In this document: positions 1 through 12,031 of the stretch, in pieces
Layout of the letters: every line of letters begins with the position of its first letter
How positions within the stretch are numbered: position 1 is the stretch's first letter
Assembly (NCBI GenBank): GCA_016271365.2
Contig: CM057456.1
Location: forward strand, 163,346,501 to 163,410,500
Length of the DNA stretch: 64,000 bases
DNA from: Neoceratodus forsteri
Taxonomy: Eukaryota > Chordata > Ceratodontiformes > Ceratodontidae
Reading direction: 5' to 3'
The notes under the pieces: generated by a model
What the model was told of the DNA's origin: nothing
The model's input: only the letters and a program-made list of their open reading frames with translations
Databases searched by the model: none
Program-made: the position numbers and the translations under genes

Positions 1-299
1 CTTGTGCAGCTCCAAAATGAACTCATATTAATCCACTTAACTGTATTTGTTTGGGATAATGCACTTGTAATGAGAACCGTTATTAAACATAAGAAGAAAG
101 TTGTCCTTAACACTCTTGGTAGATTTCCTTTTAAACTGGGTCTTACCAGTTTATACTTCTAGACGTGATAATGGGCAAGGCCATTTTATTTTTATAACAC
201 CACTTCCAGAGGGCTTTGGTGCTTATCTGTGAAAAACAAAGCCACACATGTCAAACAGAGCAGACAAAATGAAATATACTGAAAACTGAGTTTGAAGTC

Positions 300-1345
300 A
301 TAGATATAAATAGTAAGGTTTGAATAAAGATGCGCAACAGTTCTGGGTCTCAGTTGTCAACATTGTAGAGCTGGGAAAGCCCTGGTGAATAGGTAAATTT
401 TCAGATTCTTTTGAAGAGGTCTACTGAAATATTTTTTATAAATAGTCAGTTAAAGCCTATTCCTCCACAGTGGTGCAGCCACAGCGAATGTCCTGTCCCC
501 AACATCTTTAAAATAAGAGGAGGACAGTAAGAAAACTAGCTTCAGCAGAGTAATAGGTATAGACTGGGGCACGTGGTATTAAAAGACCTTTAAATAGCCA
601 GGACCAAGGTATGTGTTGGGCCTTGAATGCCAGCAAGTAAACTAGGAAGGTGATACACCCTCATCAGCAGTTAGGCGATTCATGAAGCATTGGCAGGATG
701 AGTTCAAAGTGCTTTCAGATTATATCAACCATGCTGCTGCTTTCTGCACCATTTTCAGGTGGCGATCAGACCTTCAATAAGCGCTAGGTAAAGACATCCT
801 AGCTGTCAAATGGAATTTACTGAAGGCATGTACTAATGTGACCAAGTCCTCTCCTGCTTGATATGGCTTCAACCTGGCAATATTCTGCAAAGGAAAAAGC
901 CAAACCCAACTACAGCTGCCACCAGGGATTCCAAGGATAGCTTGCAGTTGAATGGGACTCAGAGGTGGTTGGCTACATCCACAGTTCAAAGTCTGCAGGT
1001 GTCTTTTAAATATGGATCTACAGCATTACATTTAGACATTGCTGACGGATGAATATGTGTGAACAGTAGCATCTCCATTTCACTGGTAGTCAGGCTCAGA
1101 CTGCTTGTGGCCAGTCAGTGACTGATCTAAGACTGGATTGATATCTCCCAACTACCAAGTCTATCTTGTTAGATGGATATGACAACTAATGCATGGCAGT
1201 GAAACTAGGTTGTACTGTCTAACAATGTTATTCAAGGGCATCATGTAAACTGTGAGCAACATCAAAGACAAGATCAAGCCTTGAGGTACCCACAGCTAAG
1301 GGCAGATGACTCTGATGAGAAACCATTCATCATTACCTGTTGCTC
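300..1345 (-). mobile_element. L2-clade LINE fragment, RT C-terminal half (decayed)
   Basis: Read on the minus strand this is the last part of an L2-type non-LTR retrotransposon reverse transcriptase. The box VPQGLILSLMLL, matching VPQGSILGPLLF, lies at about 1245-1290. Further along come FPLQNIARLKPYQAGEDL (near 850-905), which fits the L2 pattern FHLRNIARIRP...ETLVHAF, then FLVYLLAFKAQHIPW (near 580-640), then GDRTFAVAAPLW near 470-510, which fits the L2 ending GDRAFSVAAPRLWNSLP. The frame changes repeatedly and contains stops, so it is an old, inactive, 5'-truncated copy. The family assignment rests on the ordered series of motifs; the limits are approximate. Confidence 0.8.
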
Positions 1346-1380
1346 TCCATGAGACAGAAAAGACTACCTAGATGAAATGA

Positions 1381-2300
1381 AGTTTATTAACTCATGAACT
1401 TTTATGATCATTCATGAATGATTCATGAACATCCATCAACGTTCACCAATTATTTTTTAACTCATTCGTAAACCAAGTTCATGAACTGTTTGTCAACACA
1501 AAGTTCATAAGGCTGCTAAACCTTTAAAGGACCATGATGAACCGAGACAAAAATCAACTTTCATAACTAATTTACATATCAGAATACTGCACATAGTTTC
1601 CCACTAGAAAAGTAAAAACATCACAAAATCAGATCTTTTCAGGTCTGGAGTGGAAATATATGTTCTAGATGGTAATTTACAATTGGAATACCCAAAAGAA
1701 TTACCATTTAAATTGACCATATTTTAAAAGAGTTGCAGATTCTGCTCATATATAGAGCAACTGGACCTTTATTTATAAAAGGAAGATGAACAGTGATTCC
1801 ATCTGATTTTAGAACTTGAGAAAACAAGTATGTATAAGGCACTAATTCTAAAATGCATTGTAAGAAAAGCCATTCATTAGCAAAGGTTGAGTTTGTTAAA
1901 AAAATCACTTGTTACAGTAAATTGGTTAGGTCATGTAGTAAAACAAGTAAGGGATGCAGATATGCCTCTGGTCTGTACTAGGTGCAAAAAGTCTTTTGGG
2001 AACAGGGCTAAAATGAAGTTGCTTCGACTATTTAACCAATATTTTAAAAGCAGGGTATTTCTGGTCACCAAAAATATTGATGGACTTTATCAATAAAAGT
2101 TCAGTGGTGGAACTTCATGGTCTTTCATTGACCTTTATGAACCTTTATGTTCAAGAATGGTGATGAATAAAGTCTGCCCTTTTGTTGTTCTTGCACAATT
2201 CATGAACATTCAAGAACAAGATTACTGAATTTTGAAACACGTTAAGTGGGCTCAGTTCATGAGCTGTTCATAAATAATTCAAGGGTGTTCAAGGAACCAT
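1381..2300. mobile_element. Candidate non-autonomous DNA element with TTCATGAAC subterminal repeats
   Basis: Two clusters of the palindromic motif TTCATGAA(C) and close variants lie at 1388-1515 and 2100-2290, with an AT-rich stretch of about 600 bases between them. The left end (tttattaactcatgaac) resembles the reverse complement of the right end (tttatgaacagctcatgaac). Multiple short subterminal copies of one motif at both ends are typical of hAT-type transposons, where they bind transposase. The interior open frames (67-69 codons) show no transposase domain that I recognise. Exact termini and target duplication are not resolved. Confidence 0.4.
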
Positions 2301-2304
2301 TTGT

Positions 2305-2476
2305 GATCACTTTGCCTGGGTCAGACTACAAGTACTTTTCTGATGGAGTACCCCTTGCGCTCAGTACAATTCCTTGCAATGCAATATTTCACAGTGTCAA
2401 AACACTGAAGAGAGAGATCAAGGAGAAGAACTACTGCTTGCTCACCTTCATCAGATACCAAGAGGAGATCATATAA
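2305..2476 (+). pseudogene. Possible LINE RT C-terminal relic
   Basis: The plus-strand frame reads FSDGVPLALSTIP...FHSVKTLKREIKE. This spacing resembles the ending of L2-like reverse transcriptases (FSVAAPRLWNSLP...SLSTFKSRLK). The match is loose and has no flanking LINE domains to support it, so this is a weak call. Confidence 0.25.
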
Positions 2477-2479
2477 GAC

Positions 2480-3242
2480 CTTTTGCATTTTATTGGTCCA
2501 AGTTTTTGTGTATTTTGATGCTGGGAGTTCCTGTTTCCTTTAAATAATGCTTTCTGACCTATTTATTATACATAACAATTATCACTGCTCATTTTGTAAA
2601 TTTCTTATGTTATGTCAATTATGTTTTCTTTTTCTCAAGCTGTGAATGCCACTTGCTGAGTTACCTAATGCCTGTAACAACAATCTGACTGAGGCTGTCA
2701 TTGCTAATTCTTTCAGATGGATACACCAACCCCTTACGGCCAAATCTGCATGACTAAACATACTGTAATCCCTTTTCTTGATGTTGAAACTCCTCTTGTA
2801 ACACTTAAGTAAAAAACAGGATGTATGCTCTAAATCATAATAAGTTTAATATTCTTGCCCTTTAAAGGAGAACTAAAATCAAAATTTGCAAAACAATATG
2901 TTGTGCAGAGTGTTTTGATGTATAGAGTGTATTCTAGTAAGGCCTTCCTTTATTTGCCAAAATTATTCTTTTTCTAAATGTGCTTGCTAGTTTTATGGCC
3001 CCTGTGGATCTCCATGTTAGCATTTCTAATGGCCTGTCTTGTTCCTACAGTGCCTCCTGTCCCATGTGACTGTGATGCATCCAGGGCCATTGATTCAGAG
3101 AGCAATAGCTGCTGCAGCAGCATCTACTGTTTGGACATGATATTCTGGCTTCAACTAACTAACCCTGTCTAATTCAAACTTTTTGTTTTCTATGTATGTG
3201 TCTAGGTCTAGTCAGCAGAAGTGAATGTTTTGTTTTTATTTT
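2480..3242. other. AT-rich spacer, nothing recognised
   Basis: I see no gene or known repeat here. A short frame of 64 codons at 2978-3172 has a pyrimidine tract and CAG (3038-3050) that could pass for a splice acceptor, but no partner exon or protein family is apparent. Confidence 0.4.
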
Positions 3243-3357
3243 ATGCTGTATAATGGCATCAATGGGGGTCAACTTAGTGGCTATCGCAGCCATTTTTGTG
3301 ACTATTGACTCAAATTTTCAACATGTGGTTCTTGGGACCCCTCCTCATGAACTCACT
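3243..3357 (+). repeat. Dispersed 115-bp repeat, inverted relative of the last monomer at 62.0-62.1 kb
   Basis: From the gctgtataatggcat block through ttcttgggacccctcctcat, this stretch closely matches the reverse complement of about 62010-62126. Both copies share the blocks cagccattttgtgact and aattttcaacatg with small differences. It joins the SINE that follows directly. The copies belong to the family that makes up the alternating array at 60.97-62.13 kb. Confidence 0.7.
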
Positions 3358-3742
3358 ATACAAATCCTGCCTATTTTAAGGCATGACCGGTGGGGGATAC
3401 AGATGAATGTCAACTGACCTTGAACCAGATTAAGCTGTCGGTGGTATTTTGTGAATGAGGTCATTTGCCAGGACACTGGGAAATTCCCCTACTCTTTCGA
3501 TAAGTGCCATGGGATCTTTAACATCCACCTAAACCACCACCAATCCAGGCAGATGGGACCTCGGTTTAACATCTCATCAAAAGATGACACCTCAAAGTGC
3601 AGCACCTCTCATGCTGCACTACAGTGTCAATACTGGAATATTAACCCAAGTGCCAGATGTGGGAACTGAACCCACTGCTCTCTCATCTCCTGGCTTCAGA
3701 GGTGAGTGAGATACCTACTGAGTCACTGACACTGCAATGGCG
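3358..3742 (-). mobile_element. tRNA-derived SINE with conserved core, full head (copy 1)
   Basis: On the minus strand the right end reads as a tRNA-like head: an A-box-like ctcagtaggtatctc (near 3708-3722) and a B-box-like tgggttcagttccc (3661-3674, for GGTTCGAATCC). A long conserved body follows, containing gatgttaaagatcccatgg (near 3508-3530) and a left part around accggtcatgcc. Pol III-type A and B boxes mark a SINE. The body resembles core-bearing SINEs of cartilaginous fishes and lungfishes (V-SINE-like); that naming is from memory. Related copies sit at 16.3-16.6 kb and 57.7-58.0 kb, all in the same orientation. Confidence 0.75.
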
Positions 3743-5085
3743 GTGTCTGCAGGATGTTTGTGGGGCATGCACATCTGCACACTTATGTCATTGCATGCCC
3801 ATGCCTCAGGGGAAGACAAGAGAGACACCCTACAGGCAGTCCACAGGCAGTCCACAGCATGAATCCTGTGATCCAAACAGCACCTCACCACCAAAATGAC
3901 TCACACATAACTCTCGGCCATGACTCTAGGGTGATCTTGGTCTCTCTCCTTAAGGAACTCCTTCATGAGGGAAGTCATAGTCCTCCCAGACAGGGCAGCA
4001 GTGGGGATTGCTGAGGAATGGGTGGGCTGAGGTCTGAGGGCTGAAAGGGTACATCTCCACCCTGGCCAGGAGAGGCAGAAATAGAATAAAAAAATTGCAA
4101 CTGAATTTAAAATAAAATGTTTTATTTGTAGAATAGTGGAGGAGCATCTGTGTAGGAAGCAAACTATGCTAGCTGACCTTAAAACTTCAGCATTTATGAA
4201 CTGTTAGCATAAAGACCCAACGGATGAGTGTCTAGAATGTTTAGAAATAAGCAATCTTGACAGGCTAAAAATGAAGTACTGATTTATAATTTGTTTTACA
4301 GACCACAATTAAACTCACATTTTCAGGGTTTTCTTATGGTTTCGTTATATAAGATTAAAGTTCTTCAGGCAGAAGGCATATAAACAGTGGGATTGATTTT
4401 CAGCACATCCAAGAACTAAGTCCCATGCCACAGCTACCACTGTGGGACGGAAATCTCTGCACCTGCAGAGCTTTCACCTTCAGCCAGAGCAGCTGTGGGA
4501 TGTTATGCCTAGTCCCACTAGGAATAACATTTTCCTGCAGATGTACCAATAAAATCAGCTGCAAGCATCCATAAATCATGGAGCCAGTCATAAACTGGCT
4601 CCACTCTAACACTGTGGTTGTTGGAAAATTTGACTCTGCAAGCGGCAACCCACTTGCACTGTTTTTTCCTGCAACTGTGGAACTGACAGGGGCTCTGGAA
4701 AACTAGTTTAATGTCTTCATCACGGTACTATTGGCCTTGTACATACCCCTATGATGATGATGGTACTGTTCCTATATACAGCCTTTTCATCTATTTTCTA
4801 AGGAGATCCGAGTTACAACCAAAAAGATCAATTACACAATAAAAAATAGTTTATATTGTCAGACATGACTCTTGCTTCCTTTCTTCAGACTGCAACTTAT
4901 TACCAACTAAAAAAACATGCAGCTTTATTACATTTTGAAAATTGATCAGTATTGTTGTGGTCATATCTATAATATTAATAATTATCCAAATCCAGATACA
5001 TGACATTAAAGGATTACTAATAAATGCAGGAAGCCTTATAAATAAAAAGCACAAATTAAAAATATTACTACATGAGGAGACTATA
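3743..5085. other. Spacer with short hairpins
   Basis: No gene is recognised. Two short inverted repeats stand out: 4490-4541, centred on cctagt-ccc-actagg with atgttat/ataacat arms, and 4580-4602, a perfect ggagccagt-cataa-actggctcc stem. They may be remnants of fold-back elements like those elsewhere in the window. Confidence 0.4.
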
Positions 5086-5194
5086 GCGTATGTGCAGTAA
5101 GTGAAACTTGGTGGTGGGATGATGACTGGGGACAACAAATTACTGGTTACAAATTGTTTAACAATAATGTGTAGGAAAAGAGGAGGTGGGGTAG

Positions 5195-5243
<49 letters not shown>

Positions 5244-7532
5244 AATATATATATATAACACCAATGAAGTCCACAAAATCAACCCTGACATGATCAAAGA
5301 AGGGTGAATAGAACAACTCTGGGTAAATATCATACAACAAAATACCCAGAAAATTACCATTGGTGTATATTATAGGCCCCAATTTGTGTGCGAGGCAAAT
5401 AAGAACTTTTAAAAGTCAGTCAGAATATAGAAGTTAGTGACAAAGTACTGATTATGGGAGACTTTAACTTTTCCTAACATCAGCTGGAAAAAAGCAATAG
5501 GCAATACATTGGCAGAAAAAGATTTTGTATAGTTCATAGTTAGTAATGATCTAGAACATATATCAGAAAGCACTAGAGGACAAAATATGCTAGATCTGAT
5601 ATTCCGTAACATGAAACAAGCGATAATTGGTTGTACAGTAACAGAACCCTTAGGACTTATTGACCTTAACATGGTTCAGTTTAAAATCAAGGAAATGAAA
5701 CCTACTGCTAGAGGGGTAACCAAAGTCAAGAGGTGCAATAAGGCTGACAATAACTCCATGCGGAAATATATGAGTGAATGAAACTGGGAGAAAAAATTAT
5801 AGGACTAACTGTTAAAGAAATGTGGATGAAAATTAAACACAAACTAGAATACTGCATTAAACAATATTTTCCGGAAAGAACAAAATACAACAACCGTGGA
5901 AAGATTTCATCATGGCTAACCATGAGGCTGACTAAGATCATAAAAAGTAAAAAGAGACTACGTGCAAGGTATAAAAAATCCAACAGATACTAATTGGCAA
6001 AATTCAAATAAACTGCCAAAACATATAAACATGCCATAACAAAAGCTAAACAAAATGAAGAAGTAAGTATGGCAAACATGACTATGGACAATAAAAAAAC
6101 CTTCTTCAATTATGTAAACAATCAATGTAATGGTAGAGAGGGAGTGGAACCATTGTCTATAAATGGCAACTTAACCTCAGATGAACAAATAATGTCCAGC
6201 ACATTTAATACATATTTTACAAGTGTATTTCAAGAAAAGACCAGCAAAGTTGAGTTCGGAGCTGTAGCCGTAACTGGATGTACTGAACCAATTGATTGCA
6301 ACAAAACTAGCATAATTTAAAAAATAACAAATTAAAAATGAATAATTCCCTAGGGCCAGATGGTTTCCACCCGAGTATTAAAAGAGCTGTCTATCAAACT
6401 ATCAGGCCCCATATCTCTGCTGTTCAAAGTGTCTATGGGAAGAAATGTCCCAGATGATTTATGTATGGCAAATGTCACACCAATATTTAAAAGGGTAATA
6501 AAACTAATCCCAAAATTATAGACTGATCAGTTTGACCAGTATATTGAGTAAAGTTATGGAAGAATACATTAAAGAGTACCTTGACAATCATATTAAATCC
6601 AGTGGTTTGCTGGATGTCTCACAACTAAGGCTGTACCAGGGAAGATCGTGTCTGACAAACTTGTTATATTTCTTTTATCATGTGAGTAGGGCCTTGTGGA
6701 AGGGTTTAGTGGTCAAGGTGATTTATCTGGACTTCACCAAGGCCTTTGATTTGGTCTCTTATGATGAGCTAAGTAGTAGCCTATTGGATTTAGAGTTAGA
6801 CATATCAATCATAAGATGGGTGGAATCTTGGCTAAGCAATAGATGGCAATGAGTAAACATTAGGGGATATGCATCAGAATGGAAAGAGGTGTCTAGTGGG
6901 GTTCCCCAGGGATCCGTGCTGGGACCATATTGTTCAGCTTGTTTGTTTCATCAATCAAAACATCAGAAAAATCATGGATTACTAAATTTGCAGACAACAC
7001 TAATATTGGTGCTATAATCCAGGAAGCTGATGATATCATAGGGTTTCAGAATGACATTAATCAAGTAGGAAAGTGGGGAACAACATAAATGAGATTTAAT
7101 GAGCAAGTGTGCTGTTATGCATTTTGGTAGGCATAATAGGCTAGCAAATTATGCATTAAATGGCATAACATTATGAACAGTAGAGAACGAGAGAGACCTG
7201 GGAATTATAATAGCAAATGGCCTAACATTTGGAAATCACATAGAGAAGTAGTTAAAGGAGCAACTAGAGTGCTCAGCTGTACAGTATGGCACATTAAAAG
7301 CAGAGAAAGTAAAGTAATGCTTCCATTGTATGGTGCACTGGTCAGGCCGCAGTTGGGGTATGGGGTGCAGTTTTGGACACCGTATCACAGGAGGATGTAG
7401 ATTTGTTCGGGGGTCCAGAGTAGAGCAACCAAAAAATAAGCAATATGCAGGATTTATAGCATGAGGAGATAAACATCTGAATTTGTACACCATGAAATAT
7501 CTGAGACAAAGAGGTGATCTTTGTTTGGTGTA
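5086..7532 (+). mobile_element. CR1-clade LINE ORF2, endonuclease and RT (decayed)
   Basis: This encodes a CR1-type endonuclease/reverse transcriptase. In order along the plus strand: an endonuclease stretch matching ETWWDD-DWG...GYKLF near 5100-5160, then RGGGVA near 5180; MGDFNFS at 5454-5474; LDLIFRNMKQAIIG near 5590; NNSLGPDGFHP near 6335-6372; VIYLDFTKAFDLVSYDEL near 6719-6770; SGVPQGSVLGP at 6895-6927; FADN at 6987-6998 in place of FADD; and VDLFGG near 7398 (VDTSGGVQRRATKM in the family). Many frameshifts and stops, and the loss of the second catalytic Asp, show it is dead. A (CT)n/(AT)n microsatellite expanded inside the endonuclease. The element resumes at 7696 after a nested insertion. 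Confidence 0.9.
5195..5257. repeat. (CT)n followed by (AT)n microsatellite
   Basis: About 12 CT units run directly into about 19 AT units, with one interruption. It lies inside the CR1 endonuclease region and separates the RGGGVA box from the next recognisable block. Confidence 0.95.
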
Positions 7533-7695
7533 GATGAATAGATACATAGAAATTGTCAGCAGATAAGGACCGCTAGACCCATCTAGTCTGCCCATAAGCC
7601 CTAAACATGTATGCAGTCACTGACCCTAAGTGGTCAATGGCTTTTCATCACTCTCTGCTTTCCACAATCTGGACCTCTGGGAATGCATAGGTCTA
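7533..7695 (-). mobile_element. 5'-truncated CR1 3' end nested in another CR1
   Basis: On the minus strand this reads GRLDGSSGPYLLTIS and then ends in ttctatgtatctat, the usual C-terminus and 3' tail of CR1 elements (GQTRWV...; tail of ATTCTATG-like units). It lies opposite in orientation to the CR1 it interrupts: the host frame RQRGDL stops at its left edge and GHRYQLKSEHVKTNK-like sequence resumes on its right. Short 5'-truncated CR1 tails of this size are typical products of target-primed reverse transcription. Confidence 0.7.
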
Positions 7696-7990
7696 GAAAG
7701 AAAGATGTAAATATATGTACTATAGCACATGGTTACCAGTTAAAGAGTGAACACGTCAAAACAAATAAAAGTCAGTCTTGGATTAACCAAAGGGTAGTAT
7801 CAGTATGGAATGTATTACCATCAGAAATAGTGAATAGGAATCCATGGACATGTTCAAAACAGACTAGATAAACATGAAACCTTGAGGTTCCAATATGGGA
7901 CATAGGTACTGATTGGCAAGACTATGTTGGTATAAACTATTGTCTGGAACAAATACTTATGATACTTATGAATTTACAGATCTGAAGCAA
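7696..7990 (+). mobile_element. CR1 LINE C-terminal end (continuation of 5086-7532)
   Basis: The plus strand resumes with YQLKSEHVKTNKSQSW and VVSVWNVLPSEIVN (7735-7835). These fit the CR1 ending, YKL...RKYFFTQRVVNVWNKLPEEIV. A degenerate C-terminus around 7880-7980 (IGTDWQDYVG) follows. Together with 5086-7532 it makes one element split by the nested CR1 tail. Confidence 0.75.
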
Positions 7991-8557
7991 GATGTGCATA
8001 GGCACCAACTACAGAGGAGTTGACTCAAGCCCCCCACCCAGGAAGTTGCAGTGGGGCTCTGCTAAGTTGGGTGCGTAAATGAAAAAAGTGTTTTTGTTCT
8101 TCTATGGAGGCATTATGTTTTTCCTCCTTTCTGGAGACTGAGGGGGTCAGTCAGTCACATTATTCAACTTTCCTCCAGTCCTAGCCATGTATGCTGGCAG
8201 TGTGTGCAGCCGTACCATTTAATTTGTGTGTGGCTGTGGGGCAGTCTCATTGGTAGAATCACTGGTGGGAGGATTAGGGTTTCAGGCTGATCCTCATGCT
8301 TCCTGACTCCCGGGGTTCATTAGGCATACGGCCCTGCCAGCACATACCAGCACAACACCCATAAGTTTGGCTCCATCAACTTAGCCACCATCTGCCATTT
8401 GTTTGCTGCTCACCAGTCACCACTTGCCTCAACACTGTGAGAACCAGTGGAAACAGTCACAGGAGGACAGAGGTGTTGCAGTTGGAGCAGAGGATGGTGA
8501 TGGTCACCAGTGAGGCGTCAGCTGCAGGAAGGAGTTGGAGGACACAAGGCAGTCAGA
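7991..8557. other. Spacer, nothing recognised
   Basis: No gene or known repeat was seen. The stretch is mildly GC-richer than its surroundings and ends at the (CAAT)n tail of the following antisense LINE. Confidence 0.4.
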
Positions 8558-11415
8558 CCAATCAATCAATCAAACAAAATCTTTATTTAACCAGGTGAAC
8601 ATCATTGAGCAGAGCTAATCTGTGAAATGGACCTGGACAGGATACAATAGCAATACATAGTACAGGACACACAGTAAAATCACACAATATATAAAAACCT
8701 AACTTAACATAGTCAGAGCTAACTGAAATAAACAGAGAGGTGACAGTAGTAGTGCATGAGTACTATATACACACATAACCAGAAAGTTATAGTCAGGGTT
8801 GGACACTAATATGTGGTGAAGGCAGATGAACAAACACAGTGAGAGAGGCTGATAAGAACAAGGAAGGGAGTTGAGGAGATTAAGAGGAAGGGGGAGGGTA
8901 GGCAGGGGAACACGTAATGGTCATAGCAGCAAGTAGTGATATTGGGACCAAGGGTAAGATCAGGCTCCAGATGAGGGGAGTGAGGAGAAGCGGTAGCTAA
9001 GGTGAAAGCTCCGGTCAAGGGTGTGAGGACCACTGAAACTTCACAGGGGCAGGCTACACAAGAAACAACAAAAACAAAACATGGAATGCTACAAATCGAA
9101 TAAAGAGGAAGGGAGGGGTCAAGAAGGCGAGACAGTAAATGTAATATTTCATCAGACAGGTGACCAGCAGGTCACTGGGGTAGTGAGGGGATCAGGAGAA
9201 ACACTTGCAGGTTTCCTTGAATGAACGAACATAGAGAGTTTTGAATGCTGATATGTTGATGTTGTGGAACAATTTCAATGTTTTTTTTGTGTGTTTCAGC
9301 ACACAGGTAACATGACTCATAGAAGCCCTACCAAAGTGTGATTTGACCTTTGACACTGACAGGTAGATAAGGTGACACTTCTCAGGGTATCATCGTACCT
9401 ATCACGTTTAAGGGTAGACAATCCAAGATATATTACAGCAGCTTCTTGGATAACTCTGAAGGTCAGAGGAGGCGTTTCTTGTCTTCTGTAAGTAGAGATG
9501 TCCATCCATGGCATTGTATAGAGAGCAGTGGTGTGCATTATAAGGAAGATCGGTGATAAACCTTAGGGCTCTGTGATAAGAGTGTCCAGTTTTGAGAGCG
9601 AGCAGCTGGGCCCTGGCTGTACAGAAAGTCTACGAAATCCAGGAGGAGAGGAAGGTGGTTTGGACCAGTCTTTTGTTGGCATCTCTTGTAAGCAGATGCT
9701 TAATCCTATAAAACAGGCCCAACCTCTGTCTATGCTTTTTGATAGCTCTTCAATGTGGTCGAGACAAAGAGGCTGTGGTCAATTTATACCCTCAGGTGCT
9801 TAGACTTGGGTACATACTCCAGAGGTTCACAAGAAGTGTGGTAATTGGCAGTGTTCCAAGTAAAGCTGAACATCTTGAAGGCACAAGGGGAGAAGAACGT
9901 TGCCTTAGTTTTTGGCATTTATAAGTTGCTTTGGGTTAAGAAGCTGATGTTGCAGAAGATTGAAATCATGTTGGAGGTAACTGCAAGCAGCCTCAGGGGT
10001 AGGTTTACTGATGTAAAGAACCCTGTCATCTGCAAAAGATGTATATTGGTATTTTTGATGCAGACATCAATACTGTTGATATAGATTGTGAAAAGCAAGG
10101 GCCTCAATGTCGAACCCTGCAGTACACCTCGTGGGAGGGCATAAGTGGAAGAATTCCCTTCCACTTTGACCTGCTGTAACCGATCAACTAGATAATTAGA
10201 AAACCATCTCAAGGAATGGTGGTCCAGTCCGATGTTCCTGAGGAAAGAAGGCAGGTCATGGTCGACAGTGTTGAATGCCTTGCTGAGGTCTAGGAATACT
10301 GCACCCACAAAGTTTTTGGCATCAAGTTCATGTTGCCAGTCTTTCAAACCTTAAGTCAGTGCCAAAATGTTGCTATGCTGTGGTCTGAAGCCAGACTGCA
10401 ATGGGTTGAGGAGATTATATAATTCCAAATAGTTCCTTAGCTGAGCTCACAATTTTTCCAACAATTTAGACAGGATAGGGAGTACAGAATTAGGTCTATA
10501 ATTGTTTAGGTTGCTGGGGTCTCTGGATTTAAATAGGGAATAAGATGCACAGTTTTTCATATGGAGGACGGACACCTGAGAGATAGATAGATTAAAAAGG
10601 TGGGTAATTGGTGCAGCCAAGATGTGATAACCAGTTGTTAGGAAGAAGGGGTTAATAGATCTGCCCTTGCACTCTTCCTAGTATCCAGTTGCTGCAAGAG
10701 ATCTTACCTCTTTTAGGGATGCAGGTTGAAGGAAAGTGAAGTACTCATGACAGGGACTTCAAGGTCCTGTACACCAACTTGGTTGTGGAGTGCACTGGCA
10801 GGGAGGAGTCAAAGACTAAGCCTGCAGTAGAAAGTGATTGTTAAGAGACTCAAGGATGGATGGCTTATCAGAGATCATAATGTCACCAAGGCAGATTTTC
10901 GCTGGCAGCGCATTTCAGATGAGTGGCCTTCCACTTCTTTTAGGTGCTCAAAACTTAGCTGAGCAGTTAGAAGCAGCTTCAAGTTCTGCTCAATAAAAGT
11001 GAACCTTAGCTTCTCTGACCATTTTGGTACAATAGTTCCTAGCCTTCCTAAAGGATAGACAGTCTGCTGGGAGCTTGGTTTTCTGGCCTTTTCAGGCGAA
11101 TCTCTTTCAAGCAGTAGACTTTATCTGTGCTGAGAACCATAGGCATGATTTTTTCTTGGCACAGATTTTAACTATGGAGAGCATGTTTGTCTAGTACCCC
11201 ATCACAATTTCATGGAAGATGTTGTATGCCCTGTTCACAGACTTTGCTAGGTAGAAGTCCTGCCAGTGGAAGGAGAAGTGTAGATTTGTGATAAAAACAT
11301 ATGGGTCAAAGTTACGCAAACATCTTTTAAAGGTAAATTTGGATGTGGATGCTATTTAGGAATAGATCTTATGCAGGCAATAAAGCAGTGGTCACTAATG
11401 TCAGAAAAAAAACCT
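8558..11415 (-). mobile_element. L2-type LINE, late endonuclease through RT to 3' tail (decayed)
   Basis: The 3' end lies at the left: on the minus strand it closes with aaataaagattttgtttga and (TGAT)n. Moving 5' (rightward) come a C-terminal block LYTMPWMDISTYRRQ (near 9470-9530), HIEELSKSID (near 9740-9770), the RT box GVLQGSTLRPLLF (near 10095-10135), FLDLSKAFNTVDH (10258-10300), NNYRPNSVLPILSKLLEKL (near 10450-10506), WQDFYLAKSVN (near 11240-11275), and SDISDHCFIACIRS (near 11360-11402), which matches SDHGIVACIRS in the element at 17.3 kb. Stops and frameshifts occur throughout; the Asp-Asp box is not intact. Tail and motif order place it in the same family as the LINEs at 17.3-23.3 kb. 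Confidence 0.85.
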
Positions 11416-12031
11416 TCTGTGTGAGAAAAAGACCGTCACTGGACTGGAGTCACCGAGGAGGATGGGGGCAGAGGTACAGTCCAAGGGAAAGCAGTAGGAC
11501 AGGCCTGGGGCCAGGCCAGGGAATGGACTGGCAGCCTGCCAGGCCGGGCAGTGGCCAGTGATGGCAGCACCAGTGAGCGATCATCAAGCAGAATGCGTTA
11601 GCATAATTAGTTTAGTTTTTATAGTATCCAATTCCCTGACCCTCTCCAAGACAGTCTCAGTGGCATCTAAGCCAGCAAGAGCCAGATCAAGCTGCTGGCT
11701 CAATGCCACCATGGTGTAGACTGAGTGAGTGGATCTGTGAAGCGGAGGTGGTGGTGAGTAAAGTAATTGCTGTTTTTTCTACTGAACCAGCTGTAGCAGT
11801 GCTTGAGTTGAAGCCTTGCACACAGGCTCAGTTTGACAGTTTCTTTCTTATTCTCTGTCTTCTTTGGTGTTGGGTAAGATGCTTGCTTCTGGCAAACTTT
11901 AGAGGTGGAGGTGATGAATACAATTCTGAGGCATGGTGCATGGAGTCACTGGCAAACCTAGCAGTTGTGCCCTGTGGGTAGCTATACACGTGAAAGACAT
12001 AGAGAAACACTACTCCACATATAATTGGTCT
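11416..12031. other. Spacer, possibly decayed 5' part of the preceding LINE
   Basis: The minus strand at about 11600-11720 reads a short heptad-like stretch (QQLDLALAGLDATETVLERV), which could be a coiled coil of a LINE first open frame. No independent domain confirms this. The stretch at 11430-11560 is GC-rich. Nothing else is recognised. Confidence 0.25.

Noticed and set aside
1887..2096. Frame with CTRCKKSFGNR as a possible zinc finger
   Set aside because: Only one Cys pair and no His pair at zinc-finger spacing; too short to support.
2978..3172. Possible exon with a CAG acceptor
   Set aside because: No donor, partner exon or protein match could be seen; pyrimidine-CAG patterns are common by chance.
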